From contig JAFRLP010000194.1 of NCBI GenBank assembly GCA_017431185.1, forward strand, positions 1 to 25,766: a stretch of 25,766 nt of DNA. The letters are read 5' to 3'. Origin of the DNA: Victivallales bacterium. Its GTDB lineage: Bacteria; Verrucomicrobiota; Lentisphaeria; Oligosphaerales; Oligosphaeraceae. The translations under genes were made by a program, and so were the position numbers. The notes below the pieces were generated by a model that was given only the letters and a program-made list of their open reading frames with translations, was not told where the DNA came from and ran no database searches. The number at the start of each line of letters is the position of its first letter. The first letter of the stretch is position 1. This document shows, piece by piece, positions 25,629-25,766 of this stretch.

Positions 25629-25766
25629 TCACAGCAGCGGACAAATCTTATCAAGGTCCTCTGTTGCGAGCCTGAACCATTTCCTCAGTGTGCTGCGGAC
25701 TTTTTTGACGGGCATGGCCTGCACCTCCTGAAGGTAGGCGGCAAACTTGCGCGCTTTCTGTTCACG
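25629..25766 (-). CDS. Unrecognised protein, C-terminal end only
   Basis: The minus strand holds an open frame of 45 codons ending in TGA at 25629-25631 and entering from the right edge. The peptide is basic (for example QKARKFAAYLQEV and KKVRSTLRKWF) and ends in CPLL. It is too short to identify. It converges with the LacI-type gene, leaving only 12 bp between stop codons. Reality of the gene is likely from the clean frame and tight spacing but not proved. Confidence 0.45.
   Translation of the reverse strand, partial: REQKARKFAAYLQEVQAMPVKKVRSTLRKWFRLATEDLDKICPLL

Overview
The window looks like a carbohydrate-catabolic accessory region from a Gram-negative member of the Planctomycetes-Verrucomicrobia-Chlamydiae group, most likely Lentisphaerota (Victivallales-like). 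This assignment is inferred from gene style, not from a marker gene. The signs are three short proteins with a [12 protein letters not shown] prepilin-type leader placed inside glycosidase operons, several poorly characterised secreted glycoside-hydrolase-like proteins including two DUF4091-type paralogues, Gfo/Idh/MocA and FAD oxidoreductases, and LacI and AraC regulators. There is no rRNA, tRNA, CRISPR array, transposase or phage gene.

Layout. (A) 1-2869, minus strand: a pseudopilin followed by a large secreted protein of probable glycosidase type that runs off the left edge. (B) 2932-3106: an intergenic element with 43-nt inverted arms and a central hairpin, lying between divergent genes. 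(C) 3163-6620, plus strand: an AraC-type regulator overlapping a cytoplasmic GH2 beta-mannosidase by 4 nt. (D) 13953 down to 6698, minus strand: a probable five-gene operon behind a good sigma70-like promoter, encoding a secreted protein of unknown function, two DUF4091 proteins, a pseudopilin and a FAD-dependent oxidoreductase. (E) 24554 down to 14033, minus strand: a GH5-like glycosidase, a pseudopilin, an 898-aa secreted glycosidase-like protein and a Gfo/Idh/MocA oxidoreductase. A 262-nt repeat-rich gap follows, then a stand-alone class II glutamine-amidotransferase-like protein, an amidohydrolase and a CocE/NonD hydrolase. (F) 24660-25616, plus strand: a LacI-type regulator divergent from E, with a 9-bp inverted repeat over the E promoter. 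(G) 25629-25766: the 3' end of an unrecognised minus-strand gene.

How it may work (inference): secreted enzymes depolymerise an extracellular glycan, possibly mannose-containing because a beta-mannosidase is present. The products enter the cell and are finished by cytoplasmic glycosidases, oxidoreductases and hydrolases. LacI and AraC regulators sense sugars. No SusC/SusD pair, ABC transporter or other importer is present. Instead every glycosidase block except the AraC/GH2 pair carries one pseudopilin. The most interesting signals are this repeated pseudopilin-glycosidase pairing and the two structured intergenic islands (2932-3106 and 17655-17884).
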